A DNA stretch of 6,904 bases from an uncultured Blautia sp. (lineage in GTDB: Bacteria; Bacillota; Clostridia; Lachnospirales; Lachnospiraceae). Each line of letters begins with the position of its first letter. Within the stretch, counting starts at the first letter, position 1. Below are positions 5,573-6,904 of the stretch, one piece after another. Location of the stretch: the NCBI GenBank assembly GCA_934408705.1, contig CAKRVL010000116.1, positions 1 through 6,904 on the forward strand. The letters are read 5' to 3'. A program made the position numbers and the translations under genes. The notes under the pieces were generated by a model. It was given only the letters and a program-made list of their open reading frames with translations, was not told the DNA's origin and ran no database searches.

Positions 5573-6760
5573 ATGGGAAAAATGATATATCTGGATAATG
5601 CGGCTACTACTAAAACCGCTCCGGAAGTTGTAGAAGCAATGCTTCCTTATTTTACCGAAATATATGGAAATCCATCCAGTATTTATGATTTTGCATCCAA
5701 GAGTAAAGAGGGTGTCAGCAAGGCAAGAGGTCTGATCGCAGATGCACTTGGTGCAAAAAAAGAAGAAATCTATTTCACAGCAGGCGGTTCAGAATCTGAT
5801 AACTGGGCGCTGAAAGCTGCTTTTGAAGCATATAAATCCAAAGGAAACCATATTATCACAACCAAAATCGAGCATCACGCCATTCTTCACACCTGTGAAT
5901 ATCTTGAAAAAGAGCGTGGAGCGAAGATCACATATGTTGATGTTGACGAGAATGGTATTGTGAAGCTGGATGAGCTTGAAAAAGCTATCACACCAGAGAC
6001 AATTCTGATTTCCGTTATGTTTGCCAACAATGAGATTGGTTCTATCCAGCCGATTAAGGAAATCGGTGCGATCGCGAAAGAACATGGAATTCTTTTCCAT
6101 ACAGATGCGGTACAGGCCTTTGGACAGGTACCGATCAATGTTGATGAGTTAGGCATTGATATGCTCAGCTCCAGTGGACACAAGCTGAATGGACCGAAGG
6201 GAATTGGTTTTCTCTACATTCGCAAGGGTGTTAAAATCCGTTCCTTTGTACATGGTGGAGCCCAGGAGAGAAAACGCCGTGCAGGCACAGAGAATGTGCC
6301 TGGAATCGTAGGCTATGGAGCTGCAACAGAACGTGCAATCCGTACAATGGAGGAACGCACAGAGAAGGAAATTCAGGTGAGAGATCATTTTATTGACAGA
6401 ATCCTGAATGAGATCCCATATGTGAAATTAAATGGTCACCGCACCAAACGTCTTCCTAATAATGTGAATGTAAGCTTCCAGTTTATTGAAGGTGAGTCTA
6501 TGCTGCTGATGCTTGATAATTACGGCATCTGCGCATCCAGTGGTTCTGCCTGTACATCAGGTTCTCTGGATCCGTCCCATGTACTTCTGGCAATCGGACT
6601 GCCTCATGAGATAGCACATGGTTCTCTGCGTATCACATTAAGTGAAGAGACTACTCTGGAGGACGCTGATTTCGTAGTAGATAAGCTGAAAGAAATTGTA
6701 GCATACCTGAGATCAATGTCTCCATTATATGAAGATTTTATAAAAAAACAGAAAAATTGA
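5573..6760 (+). CDS. nifS: Cysteine desulfurase NifS/IscS family
   Basis: A pyridoxal-phosphate enzyme that removes sulfur from L-cysteine as a persulfide and passes it to the iron-sulfur scaffold; cytoplasmic. The 395-residue product fits class I NifS/IscS. It starts with MIYLDNAATT and contains the PLP-binding TDAVQAFGQ stretch (Asp178), Schiff-base Lys204 in SSGHKLNGPKG, GGAQERKRRAGTENVPGIVG, and catalytic Cys327 in SSGSACTSGSLDPSHVL. E. coli IscS has Lys206 and Cys328, so spacing is nearly identical. The start at 5573 is preferred for its ribosome binding site and family N terminus; an in-frame start at 5507 would add 22 residues with no family match. nifU begins 28 bases after the stop with no terminator between, so the two form an operon. 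No iscR-type regulator gene is visible upstream; the divergent neighbour is the flippase gene. Confidence 0.96.
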   Translation: MGKMIYLDNAATTKTAPEVVEAMLPYFTEIYGNPSSIYDFASKSKEGVSKARGLIADALGAKKEEIYFTAGGSESDNWALKAAFEAYKSKGNHIITTKIEHHAILHTCEYLEKERGAKITYVDVDENGIVKLDELEKAITPETILISVMFANNEIGSIQPIKEIGAIAKEHGILFHTDAVQAFGQVPINVDELGIDMLSSSGHKLNGPKGIGFLYIRKGVKIRSFVHGGAQERKRRAGTENVPGIVGYGAATERAIRTMEERTEKEIQVRDHFIDRILNEIPYVKLNGHRTKRLPNNVNVSFQFIEGESMLLMLDNYGICASSGSACTSGSLDPSHVLLAIGLPHEIAHGSLRITLSEETTLEDADFVVDKLKEIVAYLRSMSPLYEDFIKKQKN

Positions 6761-6788
6761 TTAAAACACTTGCCAGGAGGAAAAAAAG

Positions 6789-6904
6789 ATGTATAGTGAG
6801 AAAGTAATGGATCATTTTCAGCATCCACGTAATGTTGGAGAAATAGAGAATGCAAGCGGTGTCGGTACAGTAGGAAATGCCAAATGCGGCGATATTATGA
6901 GAAT
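6789..6904 (+). CDS. nifU: Iron-sulfur cluster scaffold NifU/IscU N-terminal region (cut by window end)
   Basis: The scaffold receives persulfide sulfur from the desulfurase and iron to build the cluster. Only 38 complete codons lie in the window. MYSEKVMDHFQHPRNVGEIENA is the typical IscU/NifU N terminus, and Cys33 in NAKCGDIM is the first of the three conserved cluster-ligand cysteines. AGGAGG stands 8 bases before the ATG. It shares the operon with nifS. Whether it is a short IscU-like protein or a longer NifU cannot be told because the rest lies outside the window. Confidence 0.93.
   Translation, partial: MYSEKVMDHFQHPRNVGEIENASGVGTVGNAKCGDIMR

Noticed and set aside
1..6904. A novel defence, mobile or biosynthetic system in this window
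   Set aside because: All sizeable open frames belong to known housekeeping or sporulation families; no unfamiliar gene remains to build such a system from. Only the non-coding gap upstream of xerD is unexplained.

Overview
The window reads as a chromosomal segment of a low-to-moderate-GC, endospore-forming Firmicute. The protein sequences and gene order look most like a clostridial Lachnospiraceae-type gut anaerobe (Blautia/Dorea/Ruminococcus-like). That placement is an inference from the sporulation genes (spoIIM, a SpoVB-like flippase), a clostridial-style RNase Y and clostridial codon and Shine-Dalgarno usage; no species is claimed. Most of the window is housekeeping and sporulation sequence. 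I see no phage, insertion sequence, CRISPR array, toxin-antitoxin or defence system.

Left part (plus strand): the 3' half of rny (RNase Y) ends at a strong hairpin terminator. It is followed by spoIIM, whose promoter closely matches the mother-cell sigma-E consensus. A 421-base gene-free stretch follows. It contains a strong sigma-A promoter and about 200 bases of foldable sequence that looks like a non-coding RNA or long leader. Next is xerD, the chromosome-dimer resolution recombinase. spoIIM and xerD are also close neighbours in Bacillus subtilis, which supports both names; the fur gene that lies between them there is absent here.

Middle part (minus strand): a bidirectional terminator separates xerD from a convergent DAHP synthase gene (aroF type, first step of the shikimate pathway), which has its own good sigma-A promoter. 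Upstream of it on the same strand is a SpoVB-like MOP/MATE-superfamily lipid flippase.

Right part (plus strand): divergent from the flippase gene lies an iron-sulfur cluster assembly operon. nifS (cysteine desulfurase) is preceded by a sigma-A promoter and a leader with two in-frame starts, and is followed 28 bases later by nifU (scaffold), which is cut by the window end. NifS takes sulfur from cysteine and NifU builds the cluster.

The least explained item is the structured region between spoIIM and xerD. The next most interesting are the sigma-E promoter that almost overlaps the spoIIM start and the two-start arrangement of nifS.
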